From positions 572,501 to 636,500 of the forward strand of contig CAJNDS010000779.1 of assembly GCA_905221605.1 (NCBI GenBank): DNA of 64,000 nt, read 5' to 3'. The position numbers and the translations under genes are program-made. Positions 1 to 10,721 of this stretch are shown here, in pieces. This DNA is from Symbiodinium natans (Eukaryota > Sar > Dinophyceae > Suessiales > Symbiodiniaceae). Every line of letters starts with the position of its first letter. Position 1 is the first letter of the stretch. Under the pieces are notes generated by a model that was not told where the DNA came from, made no database searches, and saw only the letters and a list, made by a program, of their open reading frames with translations.

Positions 1-80
1 CCCGATTAGAGAAGGAAACAACCAAGACAAGAAGAGACAAGAAGACAAATCGATGAACGTACTGAGCAGAACGCTGTCAT

Positions 81-226
81 TTACAGTGTACAGTGCTTCT
101 GGTTGCCTCTTTGAGCATCTTCAGCAAGCTGTAAGGAATCAAGAACCACACCCCAAACACTAACTTACACCCAAGCATTCCCCAAACTCCATCGATACCT
201 CTATGCCCTTGTTTGGGAGGTGCCAG
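81..226 (-). CDS. Two-exon 3' end of an unidentified gene
   Basis: Exon 169-226 follows an acceptor (CTTTGGCAG) and reads WHLPNKGIEVSMEFGECLG. It ends at a canonical GTAAGT donor. A 40-base intron (129-168) ends in CCTTACAG, and exon 84-128 continues in phase as LAEDAQRGNQKHCTL with a TAA at 81-83. The phases join without adjustment. The stop could be avoided by a GTAAAT donor a few bases earlier, so this may not be the true terminus. I do not recognise the protein. Its upstream exons are not identified. Confidence 0.5.
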
Positions 227-1956
227 CTGCCAAAGGTAGAAGATTTCATTAAGGCGGGTTTAGGGTTTAGGGTTTAGGGCTTAGGGTTTAGGGTTTAGGC
301 TCTGGCCGCCATTTCCTCAAGAGGAAGTAGTGCGTTCTTGTATGTCTCAAATTTCAGATTTTCGCAGTGCCGGATGCTAAATCTGCACGAAAAACATCGG
401 GTTTTACGAGCTTTCAAACAGGGCCATGTGCTGTCTAATTTTCCTTGGTTGCCAGATAGTCTGCCCAGTTCCCCGCGCTTTAGTGTCCAAACCCGAGTGA
501 AATCAATGTGCGCAGCAGTGTGCGTCCAGGTTTTTTGAGCGCCTGCGACCCGTTAGGAGAAAGGGGGGGAGGGAGCCCCAAACCCCAACACCCCGTAAAG
601 TTTCCAGATCGATTGGACCCAACCCTAGAAGCCCTAAATGGGTAGAAACCCCCCTAAAAACCGAGCCAGGCTTGCGTCGGGCGCGAAGGACATGAGGAGC
701 AGGACAATGTACCTTTCAAACGTGGCTCTAGATTCTAGATGTTTTGATTGGGGGATACAGTAAACCCCGAAAAGTTGGAAACCTCTTTAAGGACAAATAG
801 TGCTGAGATTCCCTATATACTTTACTCTTAGGGATTGAGGCTATTGAGTTTCCAACTTTTTGGAATCTAGTGTATAGGGCCCAGGGTATTCCCTAAATTC
901 TACTGTGCTCGAGACCGGTTGTGCATCTCAGGTGGCGGGTCTATTGCTTCATGGCTTGTTGGTACATGGGTGTTTGAGACAAAGTTGAGGTCCTTTGGGG
1001 GGCATGGGGGCGGTGGGGGTGGGAGGTGGGAGCATCACGGGCCCAATCGCCAGCCCTGAACAAAAACCCTCGGCTTATTTAGGAATGAGGCTAACCCGCC
1101 CACCGAAACCCCAGTCGTCCCAAGCAAGCGGGGTCAACTATGCCATAATTGCCGGGCATCTTACCCAGCTTCTTTAAGGGTCTCAAGCTACTGTAGCGAA
1201 CACAGCCAAAAAGAGTTATGGAGGGCAGGAAGCTCTCGCACACCCAGAATGTGACCCTAAACCCTCAACCCCCCTGCATAAACCCGAAGCACTGACCCTC
1301 AACCCTGAAACCCTCAACCCGGAAGCCCTGAGATCCTGAACAAAAAACCCTAAACCCTAAAACCCTAAAACCCTAAAACCCTAAAACCCTAAAACCCTAA
1401 AACCCTAAAACCCTAAAACCCTAAAACCCTAAAACCCTAAAACCCTAAAACCCTAAAACCCTAAAACCCTAAACCCTAAACCCTAAACCCTAAACCCTAA
1501 ACCCCTTGGGCGCCTTCGAGCAGCCATCTCATATGGGGACTCATAGTCCTGGCAGGCGGCAAAAGTTCCTAAGGGAAGTAGGTTCGGGTGTAGGAGCTTA
1601 GGTCTTTAGGGCTTTAGGGCTTCAGGGCTTTAAGCTTTAGGCTTAGGGCTACTTAGGGCTTTGGGTTTGGCTCCTGAAGGGAAGTAGCATGTAGTCCATA
1701 AAGTTGCCCCCCCCCCCCCCCCCCCCCCTCCGGACCCCCTTCCCCTCCGCCCACACACACACGCACACGAACACAAGCACACGCAGCACACACGGCACAC
1801 ACAGCACACACAGCACAAAAACAACAAAGAAGCAGTACGTCAGAGTATGCGTGCTCACAGAGAAGTTACTCTGTCGTCAGCTTGCAGGGTGTTTTTTCGG
1901 CAATGGTCTAGTACGTACTGTTTCTTGTGAGGGCGGGCTTGCATGGTTGCACATAC
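227..1956. other. Spacer/intron DNA with telomeric arrays, no firm gene
   Basis: Holds short TTTAGGG arrays (about 257-298), an octamer CCCTAAAA array (1345-1470) running into CCCTAAA heptamers (to 1503), a C-tract with CA-rich flank (1707-1815) and degenerate repeat remnants. A piece at 1520-1546 (minus, DYESPYEM) after an AG could be a small exon, but it is too short to claim. Reading frames over the C-tract are composition artefacts. Confidence 0.6.
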
Positions 1957-2050
1957 CTGCTGGTTCTCAAGAGGGATGTCGGGAATCAGATGTAGCGGTC
2001 TTCCTTTCGACCTCGGAGAACTGTCCATCTGCCATTCATCCACGGCAGTT
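1957..2050 (-). CDS. Coding exon, unidentified protein
   Basis: A 94-base exon between an acceptor (GTGCGTAG) and a canonical CAG|GTATGT donor. It reads TAVDEWQMDSSPRSKG then RPLHLIPDIPLENQQ (one base plus 31 codons). Both splice signals are strong and the frame is open throughout. The family is not recognised. The antisense frame is also open here but lacks matching splice sites. Confidence 0.55.
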
Positions 2051-2323
2051 CTACGCACAAAGCAGGAGGTCCGACATGGGGGTTTCCGAGAGGAGGGGGT
2101 GCCCTTATAATGAGGATTCTAATATTTTGGGTATATATTCAGGGTGCCCCTATTTGGGGAAATACCCACATTTCGAGCGCTTTCGGGCGACTTCCTGGGT
2201 GGCAGAGGTTCACCTCGGGTTCGGAAGCTGAAGTCCGCATCCTGTCTAGTGCACTTGCAAGCCAAACTGTCCCCGGCCCTATGTGAGAGAAGTGTAGATC
2301 GCTCCAGGGGGTGTTCCTAGGAT

Positions 2324-2420
2324 GGCCCTTAAAACCCTCCGAAAAATATTCCTGAAGAGGATCCTCTTAAACCCAATAAGGGAAAATATAAAACATCCCA
2401 AAGGCCTACCTAGGTAAGTA
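2324..2420. repeat. Element family I, uninterrupted copy
   Basis: Shares GGATGGCCCTTAAA, then ACCCTCCGAAAA..ATTCCT and TCCTCTTAA..AAGGG..AAATAT, with copies near 7749-8010, 20545-20650 and 28440-28530. This copy is the uninterrupted reference for the array insertion at 7.8 kb. Confidence 0.6.
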
Positions 2421-2639
2421 GATAGGCATACATCTTTGACTATCTCAGTTGATAGACGGGGGTTTACGATCTTGGGGGGTCCCTTCTGGGGGGCCTTATG
2501 AAAAGGGGATCCTACTATTTGGGGGTCTATATTAGGGGTCCCCTATCCAGGTAAAGTTCCAAACTGCAACATACTTTACTGTAAGCCCTGTAAGACCCAT
2601 AAGTCCTATGAACCCTGCATCATGCTTTTTGCCGTGCAC

Positions 2640-2681
2640 CTCATCATCGTCGTCATCCGCCAGGCCAAACCCGCCCATGGC
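2640..2681 (-). CDS. Small acidic exon
   Basis: Between CAAACGCAG and GAG|GTGCAC the minus strand reads AMGGFGLADDDDDE, and the open frame extends upstream through DAIDQTQ. The Asp run and glycine-rich lead look like a disordered linker. Left and right flanks are degenerate telomeric repeats. Boundaries are uncertain because a longer version (to about 2703) is also open. Confidence 0.4.
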
Positions 2682-2894
2682 CTGCGTTTGGTCGATGGCA
2701 TCGGGTGAGGGTTTAGGGTCTAGGGTTTCGGGTTTGGGGTTTGGGGTTTGGGGTTTCGGGTTCAGGGTTTTGGTTTCGGCACTCCGTTTGCCCAGACAGC
2801 ATGGCAGCCCAGCAACCATGTCTTAGCACGGGTACCCCGAAACCCCAAGCCCTAAACCCCGAAACCTCGTTGGGGCTGGCTGCTGCTTGCACAG

Positions 2895-2932
2895 GGATTC
2901 CCGAGCACTTTAAACGGGCAAAAAAGGGGCAC
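2895..2932 (+). CDS. Possible small plus-strand exon
   Basis: Acceptor CTGCTGCTTGCACAG, then IPEHFKRAKKGH, then a GTATCA donor. It is only 38 bases. The splice signals are good, but no partner exon was found. Confidence 0.25.
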
Positions 2933-3230
2933 GTATCACTCAGCCTCAGGGGAGTTGCGCCTCGGCCTCTTTTCCCCCTGCTGGGTTGCCCGAAACCCTG
3001 GGAATGAAAGGATGCCCTTGCTATCTTGGATATGTTGTTCGCTTGGTAGAGCTCATAAAGGAGCCTAAAACCCCCCAAAAAAACGAATGAAAACAAATAA
3101 GGGTGTTACTCGGCGTCCTAGGAGAGTTGTGCCTTAATCCCTTTCAAGAACAGAACACAGGCAAAAACCAATTCTGGCAAGAAGGGCCCGGAAGGTTTAT
3201 ACCCCGAAACGGAAGGTTTATACCCCGAAC

Positions 3231-3344
3231 TTGAGATGTTCTCCCCCTATAACAACAGTCCTTAATAGGGATTGTTCCCGGATTTTAATAGGGGTACTGT
3301 ATTCCGTACTAAAAGGACTGTTAGCTTAAGGGGGAACATCTCAA
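3231..3344. mobile_element. Element family D (MITE-like) with 8-base target duplication
   Basis: Terminal inverted repeats TTGAGATGTTC..CCCCTATAAC and its complement ..GTTAGCTTAAGGGGGAACATCTCAA. Flanked on both sides by the direct repeat CCCCGAAC. Two more copies lie at 19063-19254 and 55862-55962. Non-coding and non-autonomous. Just upstream (3190-3230) a 21-base unit GGAAGGTTTATACCCCGAA is tandemly duplicated. Confidence 0.8.
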
Positions 3345-3359
3345 CCCCGAACCCTAAAC

Positions 3360-3415
3360 CTGCGTTCGCGGACCTCGGCGAGGATGGATTTAGCGATCTG
3401 CTTCTCATGCAGCGC
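3360..3415 (-). CDS. Coding exon with telomere-type donor
   Basis: Reads ALHEKQIAKSILAEVRER in an open frame after GAAATGAAAG. It ends at CAG|GTTTAGGG, so the splice donor is made of telomeric repeat. Upstream on the sense strand is a CCCTAAA remnant. Helical, charged composition; family unknown. Confidence 0.6.
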
Positions 3416-3945
3416 CTTTCATTTCGGGTTTAGGGTTTAGGGTTTAGGGGGGGGGGGGGGGGGGGGGGACGATGAGATCGTGTGTAAGTAGTTGTGCAAG
3501 GTTTTCTGGCGGCAGACCAAAGCCATCCCTAAACCCTAAACCCAATAAACCCTAAGTCCTAACGGCCCTGAACCCTTAACCTTAAACCCTACCCTTTACT
3601 TGCAATCCCAAGCTCCCGAGTTTTTTTAACAAACCCAGAACTCGAAACTCCGAAGCCTGAACCTAAATCTACAAAACGACAGTCCAAACACTTGTGCTTT
3701 CTGGCTCTTAGGGCCTCTCACCATTCCCTTCATGGAAATATGGGGGAGATACAGGGACCTAGCTACCTAAGCACAAGGACTCAGGCTAAGCCTCTTCTCC
3801 AGTTCGCTCCCAGGATTGGGCATTGGAGAGGAGCGCGTGTTGACAGCGGGGTCTAGGGTTCGGAAGTTCCCCATAACTTCTAACCCTAAACCCTATAAAC
3901 CCTATAAGCCCTAATAAACCCTATAAGCCCGAAACTATGATAGGT

Positions 3946-4057
3946 TAGGGTTTAGGGTTTAGGGTTTAGGGTTAGGGTTTAGGGTTTAGGGTTTAGGGTT
4001 TAGGGTTTAGGGTTTAGGGTTTAGGGTTTAGGGTTTAGGGTTTAGGGTTTAGGGAGA
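3946..4057 (+). repeat. TTTAGGG array
   Basis: About 16 nearly perfect heptamers, with one GGTTAGGG slip. It lies beside the minus-strand exon at 4082-4170. Confidence 0.95.
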
Positions 4058-4081
4058 AGGTTTAGGGTTTAGGGATGATAA

Positions 4082-4170
4082 GCCGCTAGGTGCCGACACC
4101 GCTGCCTGGTATGAGTTCAGCAATGGCTCGATGGTCTGGGAGATGGCCTGTTCCACACGCTTGCTGCATG
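4082..4170 (-). CDS. Coding exon, helical protein
   Basis: After acceptor CTCATCAG the minus strand reads SKRVEQAISQTIEPLLNSYQ then AAVSAPSG. Codon use and amphipathic helix pattern look genuine. The 3' boundary towards the TTTAGGG array (which reads CCCTAAA on the sense strand) is not resolved. Confidence 0.5.
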
Positions 4171-4299
4171 CTGATGAGGGTCTAGGGTCTAGAGGGTCTA
4201 GGGTCTAGGGTTTAGGGTTTAGGGTGTGTGTGTGTGTCCACTCTTCCGCACGGAGGGTGCGGGTTGGCTCCCTGGGGCAAGGGGCGGCCGATGGCATTT

Positions 4300-5035
4300 A
4301 AGGTATGTTAGGAACTGAAGGCAGTGGCCCCCGCGCACCTGCGCTCCACCCTGAAAGCCGGGGAGGCTCAGGAGAAGCACAGTGTGGTAGAACTGCCTCT
4401 TCTTTAACTCCCAAGCCGCTGCGCACCCCAGTATTGAGAGTGGTGCCTGTCCAGCTTTACTGCCCAGCTTACTACGGCCCGAAAACCTGTGGCTGTGGGG
4501 GAGCAGCCGATGATGGACCTGCACAGGTCTGCTGGCGTAAGCTCGTCTGCAGCTAGGCCCAGCGACTGGCAGACTTGCTGCCTCTGGCTCAGCCAGTGGT
4601 CACACACTGCCATCACATGGACCCTAGCTGCCCTGGTCCTGCGGCTGCAGCAGATGCATCGCTGGATCTTCGCTGCGCTTGGCCTCCCGTTCAAAGAGCT
4701 GAGTCGCAGAGAACCTGCCCTGAGCCTGCAGAGAGAGGATGCCCATTCTGGTGTCCCATGGCAGCATTTGTGCAGCCACGGTCTCGGGGATGCGGCTGTG
4801 CACTGCCTGAAAACTCGTATAGGCGGGAGGTTGCTGGGAGAGCTCAGCTTCCTTAAGCCAAGAGCCAAACCACGCCATCTCCAAATGCTGCCGAGCGTAG
4901 GCTCGGTAGTCACAGTGTGGCGACTTCCACTCCATCCAATCCACGAGGCCCCAGCTCTCAATGAGGTTGAGGCTCTTGCAAGCCCATGATTGTCCTACTC
5001 CGTGACTCCACATGAACCTAGTCTTGTAGAGGTCT
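4300..5035. other. Unique GC-rich stretch, probably coding, strand unresolved
   Basis: About 700 bases without telomeric repeats. Frames are open on both strands, including a 185-codon minus frame (4404-4961) and a 166-codon plus frame (4489-4989). The Leu/Trp/Cys-rich plus frame and the Arg/Ser-rich minus frame cannot be told apart by eye. It may hold one exon of several hundred bases. I assign no function. Confidence 0.4.
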
Positions 5036-5163
5036 CCATCTGGAAGCTGCCTAAACCCCTAAACCCTTTAAGTTAGCAGCTGCTCGACATTGTAGTCTGT
5101 TGTTGACGGAAGTCGTTGCTTGTTCTCGAGCCTTCATGCAACAAGGTCCTCGTTTTCGCCTCT

Positions 5164-5229
5164 AACCCTAAACCCTAAACCCTAAACCCTAAACCCTAAA
5201 CCCTAAACCCTAAACCCTAAACCCTAAAC
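5164..5229 (-). repeat. CCCTAAA array
   Basis: Nine perfect heptamers, left flank of the minus exon at 5240-5325. A TTTAGGG array (5332-5415) is its right flank, giving the recurrent CCCTAAA-exon-TTTAGGG order. Confidence 0.95.
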
Positions 5230-5239
5230 CTTGCACTGG

Positions 5240-5325
5240 CGCGATGCTCTGAGTTCCCGGCTTTTAAGCCCAGCTTGGTGTCGTACTTCTCGGTGGCCTT
5301 CTCCTCCCAGATGCCGGGCGGGATG
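5240..5325 (-). CDS. Coding exon, charged protein
   Basis: After CCTAAACGAAG the frame reads IPPGIWEEKATEKYDTKLGL. Lys/Glu-rich with a plausible helix. The 3' boundary is uncertain (a GC or GT near GCTGGGCTT). No family recognised. Confidence 0.5.
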
Positions 5326-7165
5326 CTTCGTTTAGGGTTTAGGGTTTAGGGTGTAGGGTGTAGGGTGTAGGGTTTAGGGTTTAGGGTTTAGGGTTTAGGA
5401 TTTAGGGTTTAGGGCAACGCTCGACCCAAGAACCCCCAACATTCAGTGTAGGACTTGTCAAAGTACATAGGGTTTAGGGGGCATATGCTTTAGGATTTTA
5501 TATGCACATATATATATATATATAGCATATATATATATATATATATGTATAGCTATTCTTGGGCTTGGGGTTTGTATCCCAGGGCTCCGAAACCAAAGGT
5601 CGTGTGGGTGCAGGCTCCATCGAACCCGAGACTCCGAAGCCTGAAGCCTCACTTGGAAGCTCTTGCGGCTTAGAAAGTCTACCTAGTACCCCCTAGAAAA
5701 CCCTACGAGAATCCCCAGAAGCCGACTTGCAAAGTCAGAAGGACTTCCCTTATGATCCCCCGGATCCGGAAAAGCTGAAACTTTTGGGTGGAAAGAAGGC
5801 TGCTCGCCTGTTCACCGCTGCGAGCTCATCCCGACCATCGGGGAGCCCTAGACCCCAAACCCCATAAACCCTAAACCCTAAACCCTAAACACTAAACCCT
5901 AAACCCTAAACCCCAAACCCCAAACCCCAAACCCCAAACCCCACCACATGGGGCTGCTTGGGGTTCACAGGGGTCAGGGAGCACCCTGAAAGCCTAGGGT
6001 CTAGGGTCTAGGGTTTAGGGTTTAGGGTTTAGGGTTTAGGACTTGGTTTGGGGTGTAGGGTTTAGGGGTTTAAAGATTCCAGGGAGGCCTGATTCTGTCC
6101 CCTCCCTAGCAGGAGGTAGAGCGAGAGCATCTCGAAGCGCAGGCAGCACCTCATTTTTGGCTTAAGTATCTTCGGCTCTGCGGTTCAGCTTTGTTAGAGG
6201 GTTTAGGCTTTAGGGTTTAGGGTTTAGGGTTCAGGGTTTAGGGTTTAGGGTTTAGGGTTTAGGGTTCAGGGTGAATATTAGGTTCTGGGGTGTTTGGTTT
6301 AGGGTTGCAGGGGCCCATTCATTCGACATGAATGTTTCTGAGTAGGCTGCATGATCACACAAGGGAATCGCATTGGACATGGCTTAGGGTCCTGTAGTAA
6401 GGCTTAGTAGTTATGTTTAGGTCGTGGAGAGTATTCAGGGCTGAGGGCTTCGGAGATGTAGGGGAACACAAGGTTTCGGCTTAAACCACCCTGAACACAA
6501 AACCCTTAAACGACTCGAAGCCAACAATAAACCCTTTCCTTCATTTTCCCTTTACCCCCAACCCCCAAACTCGAAACCTTACATGGTGCCCAGGACATAG
6601 GCAACCGGGGCGCTCGTGCGTCTCTACAAAGACTTGCTGGGTGGTGGATCTAGGTTGCTGAAGGTGCAGATCGACCTTAGCAACTTCTCCGGCTCTCAGC
6701 TCCCTCTTTCTCCCTCTCCCTCCCTCTCTCCCTCTCTCTCTCTCGTGCTCGCTCGTTCCAAGCACGTTGTCCCCTTTTTGCAAACTCGTAAACTAGAGTC
6801 TTCTTTCTTGGAACGGCTGTGTAGCAACAGGCGGTCGTAGAACTGACCGTGCCAAAAAGGTTTTGGGGGCTGCAGGATCTTCTAGCAGCATTTCTTGCTG
6901 CTTTCCAGCCATCGGACTCTAAGGGCATTGGGTTTGTAAAGGGCTCAGGGCTTCTGCCTCTTGAGATCTTCAAGAGTCCTAAAGGACGCGGTAGGACCTG
7001 AGACATCAAGGCGTAAGGCGTGAGGGCATGTGTGCTGCTTGCTGTGGTGTTCTTGCGGCCCAGTGGACGAGCCCAAGAGTTTTGGTGTTGGGCACTGTGC
7101 TATCACAGGAAGGGTTGATTTGACATTCGGCTCGCTGCTAGTCATTCGGCTCGCTGCTAGTCATT

Positions 7166-7190
7166 CGCGCGCGCATGTGTGTGTGTGTGT

Positions 7191-7262
<72 letters not shown>

Positions 7263-7280
7263 CTCTGTGTGTGTGTGTAC
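7166..7280 (+). repeat. (TG)n microsatellite
   Basis: About 115 bases of near-perfect GT dinucleotides, preceded by a duplicated GACATTCGGCTCGCTGCTAG-like unit (7130-7165). Frames over it (Val/Cys runs) are artefacts. Confidence 0.95.
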
Positions 7281-7371
7281 TCGTGGGGCTGTGCCTTATC
7301 CAATATTACACCCTAAACCCCAAACCCTAAACCCCAAACCCCAAACCCTAAACCCTAAACCCTAAACCCAC

Positions 7372-7427
7372 TTCTTCAGCCCTCTCTTCTGCATCCCCCG
7401 GCTTGGAGTGTCTGAACGCCTTCATGG
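7372..7427 (-). CDS. Coding exon
   Basis: Pyrimidine-rich acceptor (TTTCCCCCACGATCAG), two bases, then MKAFRHSKPGDAEERAEE, then GAAGAA|GTGGGTTTAGGG. The donor GT abuts the sense-orientation telomeric array. Length and phase fit exactly (2 + 54). Function unknown. Confidence 0.55.
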
Positions 7428-7606
7428 CTGATCGTGGGGGAAATGAAAGAAGTCCTACATCAGCTCCCCTACTTGGCGGAGGGCGACAGGGAAGAAAGAA
7501 AACAACCTCTGCCTACAACTTCCCAGCTTCACCCTAAATCCTAAACCCGAAACCCTAAACCCTAAATCATCCTAAATCCTACACCTTAAACTCCCTAAAA
7601 CCCTCA

Positions 7607-7668
7607 AAAAGGAGCTCAGAGGTTGCCACTCTGATTGATCGCGTGCGGTCGCGCAGGTAGGAGTAGAC
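7607..7668 (-). CDS. Coding exon
   Basis: Acceptor CCTGCGGCAG, then VYSYLRDRTRSIRVATSELL. A basic helical segment. The 3' end runs towards degenerate CCCTAAA repeats and is not fixed. Confidence 0.45.
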
Positions 7669-7752
7669 CTGCCGCAGGCGGGGTCTAGGGCTTAGGGTTT
7701 CGGATGTTTCCGGGCACCTGGCTTCGGACCTCACATGGGCTTTGTCTAGGAT

Positions 7753-7929
7753 GGCCCTTAAACGCGTTTAGGATTTATAGGGTTTAGGGTTATAGGGTTT
7801 ATAGGGTTTATAGGGTTTATAGGGTTTATAGGGTTTATAGGGTTTATAGGGTTTATAGGGTTTATAGGGTTTATAGGGTTTATAGGGTTTATAGGGTTTA
7901 TAGGGTTTGTAGGGTTGAGGGCCCTTAAA
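7753..7929. repeat. TTTATAGGG nonamer array inserted in element family I, 10-base duplication
   Basis: About fourteen copies of the variant nonamer TTTATAGGG are bracketed by the perfect direct repeat GGCCCTTAAA (7753-7762 and 7920-7929). The undisturbed relative at 2324-2345 has one GGCCCTTAAA followed by the same downstream sequence (CCCTCCGAAAA). This reads as an insertion with target duplication. Confidence 0.75.
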
Positions 7930-8168
7930 GCCCTCCGAAAAGATTCCTACATACCAACCATCCTCTTCAGCCCTTTAAGGGAAATATGACATATCACAAG
8001 GGCATAGCTAGTTTTCAGCCTCCTGATACGGACATATAGGCTGAGCCTTTAGTTGGTTCTATCTAGGGCATCCTAGATCCCACAAATGGCGGTTCCATCC
8101 CCTTCAAGGCGGCTTGATAGCCTAGCACTAAACCCTAAACCGTAAACCCTAAACCCTAAACCCTAAAC

Positions 8169-8205
8169 CGTTCAAGGACAAGGATGCGCGCTCCCACAGG
8201 AACAT
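8169..8205 (-). CDS. Small exon ending at a telomere-type donor
   Basis: Acceptor TTTTGGGCCTGGGCAG, then MFLWERASLSLN, then G|GTTTAGGGTTTAGGG. It is 37 bases. The intron starts directly as a telomeric array in sense orientation. Confidence 0.5.
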
Positions 8206-8550
8206 CTGCCCAGGCCCAAAATGGGTGCTTACGATACTCGGGGCACCCCGCCCCCCCACAAATCACGACATTGTGTCATAACCCGAAAGCCTAAATCCTA
8301 AACACCCTCCCAGACCCCTGGTAGGATCCAAAAAGTAGATCACCTTCATGGTTGCCTACAAATAGCCCAATTTTGATTACTTTGTGAGTTCTACTAAGGC
8401 TCCTCCGAGGATTCTGGGGCTGACAAGCCCTAGAAACCCTTGAACCCCCTAAACCCTAAACCCTGGAAACCCCCAAACCCTAAACCCTAAACCCTAAACC
8501 CGAAACCCTTAACCCTAAACCCGAAACCCTAACCCTAGAAACCCCCAAAC

Positions 8551-8657
8551 CCCCTGTGCAGCCTCGATGTATGGGATGGCTTGGACAGCAAAGCCAGGTT
8601 TCGGGTTGCTGTCGAAGTCCAAGATCTCCTCCCGAAACTCCAGGGCTTTTTGGAGGT
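8551..8657 (-). CDS. Coding exon, acidic helix then loop
   Basis: Two bases, then LQKALEFREEILDFDSNPKP and GFAVQAIPYIEAAQ. The donor is GGG|GTTTGG, a degenerate telomeric unit. The 107 bases fit 2 + 35 codons. A clear coding signature, but no family recognised. Both flanks are CCCTAAA arrays on the plus strand. Confidence 0.6.
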
Positions 8658-8671
8658 CTTATACCCAGCCC

Positions 8672-8801
8672 CTAAACCCTAAACCCTAAACCCTAAACCC
8701 TAAACCCTAAACCCTAAACCCTAGACCCTACACCCTAAACCCTAAACCCTAAACCCTAAACCCTAAACCCTAAACCCTAAACCCTAAACCCTAAACCCTA
8801 A
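8672..8801 (-). repeat. CCCTAAA array
   Basis: About eighteen units with two degenerate ones. Ends just before a copy of the long repeat AAGAAACCCAAGAAACCC..GTACAGTAAAG, which is also found at 60748-60798. Confidence 0.95.
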
Positions 8802-8815
8802 CCCCAGCCTTTAAG

Positions 8816-8985
8816 AAACCCAAGAAACCCAAAACGGCTAAGGATCTAAAGGTACAGTAAAGCACCACAGAGGAAGGCGCTTAGTTGCCCAAAGCCCTGG
8901 CCCAAAAATATTAGACTTTGTTTTTAGGAGGGGTTTAGTATACCCAAAAAGTTTAAAGTTCACCTGTTGGGCCCCTACCCAGATC
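8816..8985. mobile_element. Element family B copy with upstream repeat C, degenerate end
   Basis: CTTAGTTGCCCAAAGCC..TTTAGTATACCC..GTTTAAAGTTCACC..TTGGGCCCC matches copies at 28720-28821 and 60815-60921. The preceding block (GGCTAAGGATCTAAAGGTACAGTAAAGC) is shared with 60.75 kb and, diverged, with 16900-16940. Confidence 0.65.
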
Positions 8986-10123
8986 CCCGGGAGGATCCAA
9001 AAAGTAGAAGCCCCCAAGAAGTACCCCACACTACTATTGGATCATGGTTAGGAACCCTTAAGGGGATCTACTTTTTGGATCCTCACTGCGGTCCTTAAGG
9101 GGATCTACTTTTTGGATCCTCACTACGGTCTGTTTTGTTTGTTTGCTTTTGGCGCTTTGCGGGTCTGTGCCATAGACCCGCACCCATAATGGGTTTAAGG
9201 GTTCTAAGGGTTTTGGGCGTTGAGGGTCTCTGGGGTCAACGGTCACGGGCTTAGGATCTATAGGGGTGTGGCAGGTGCGGAACTTGGGGCCTAGGTGCCC
9301 TCCGAGGCATGGGCCGAAGAATGGCAAGCTTGAGGCTTGGTTCTATGGGTTGGCTCTGGGTCTCGTGCATTTTATGTTTTTACGTACTTGCTTCCTGAAG
9401 CCCCGCCCCCGAGATGGTAGTGGTAGATACCGGCAGCTATAACTGACAACGCCACATGTCCTTCTTCAACTGATTTGTGAACCTCCCGGTTAGCGTACAC
9501 GATTTCGGGTCAAGAGCTGTGGGTGTGAGGTCTACTTTCTTCTGGCCTGGGGCTTCTTTCCACCAGGCTCTAGGGGTGTAGGGCAAAGGGCATTAACGTT
9601 CGATGTCTATAACCCCTACACCCCTAAACCCGATTCTACCCAAGCTGCGACCTGGTCTTCACTCCACAAACAGAACGAAAGACATGTAGCCAGCGGCTCC
9701 TTCGTCAGGTACTCCATTGTCTTCCAGCACGCTTCCAAGGATCTTACATCCTGGCTTCTGTAGGCCTGGCACAAGAGACCCCTAAAAACCCTACAACACC
9801 AAACCCTCAATGAGCCGCAACCCCCACCCCTCTCTCGAGCTGTCGGACATGAAAAAAATCCTCCGAACCCTTGCAAAGGAGAAAAGAGTTTTGCAGAGGA
9901 TCGAACGATCCAAGTCAAACCATCTGATGGCAACCTCGGCATGTTTGAGGCTTCTCGCAACACGGGCGTCCCCACAAAGCACAGAATTTCCCGAAACCCT
10001 AAACCCTAAAACCCTAAACCCGACACCCTACACCCTAAACCCTAAGCCCTACGCCCTAAACCCTACACCCTACACCCTATGAGCCTTGAACCCGAAAAAC
10101 ACAAAACCCAAAAAGCCCTAAAC

Positions 10124-10208
10124 CCATCTGAGGCGCCTTGTCAGCCGAACTTCGCTGATACTTCTTCGTGGCCAACTTGAGGTCCACCTGATACGCTGAT
10201 GTGCAGAG
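10124..10208 (-). CDS. Coding exon between inverted telomeric repeats
   Basis: Acceptor CTTCTCTGCCCGCAG, then LCTSAYQVDLKLATKKYQRS and SADKAPQM, then G|GTTTAGGG. The 85 bases equal 28 codons + 1. Plus-strand flanks are CCCTAAA on the left and TTTAGGG on the right. Basic helix; unknown family. Confidence 0.65.
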
Positions 10209-10683
10209 CTGCGGGCAGAGAAGCTTCTTGTGGTGGTTTAGGGCTTAGGGCTTAGGGTTCGTGGCTAAGGGGTTTAGGGTTTGAGGTTTGGGGCTTAGGG
10301 CTTAAGGTTAAGCAAGGTTTCGGTCATGGGCTACGACAAGCAGCATGGAGTAGGACCGATGTGTGGCTGTATGGATGCAGAAGTATACGTATGGATGTCT
10401 GCAGGCGCGCATGTCTGCATGCATGCACTCATACTATGTGTGTGCAAGGTGTGCATGTGCATATACAAGTATTCATCAACGATTGGGGACAGCTACACAT
10501 AAACACGCATGCTTTACGCACAAACATGGGAACCGGTGAGCACAAACATGATTGAACAAACCCCAACCTCCCCAACCCCCCTCCACGACCACCACCCTAA
10601 CCACCCTAAACCCTAAACCCTAAACCCTAAACCCTAAACCCTAAACCTAAACCCAAAACCTAAACCCAAAACCAAAACCCTAC

Positions 10684-10714
<31 letters not shown>

Positions 10715-10721
10715 AAAAAAC

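Noticed and set aside
7030-7365. 111-codon plus frame with Val/Cys runs
   Set aside because: A translated (TG)n microsatellite and CCCTAAA repeats.
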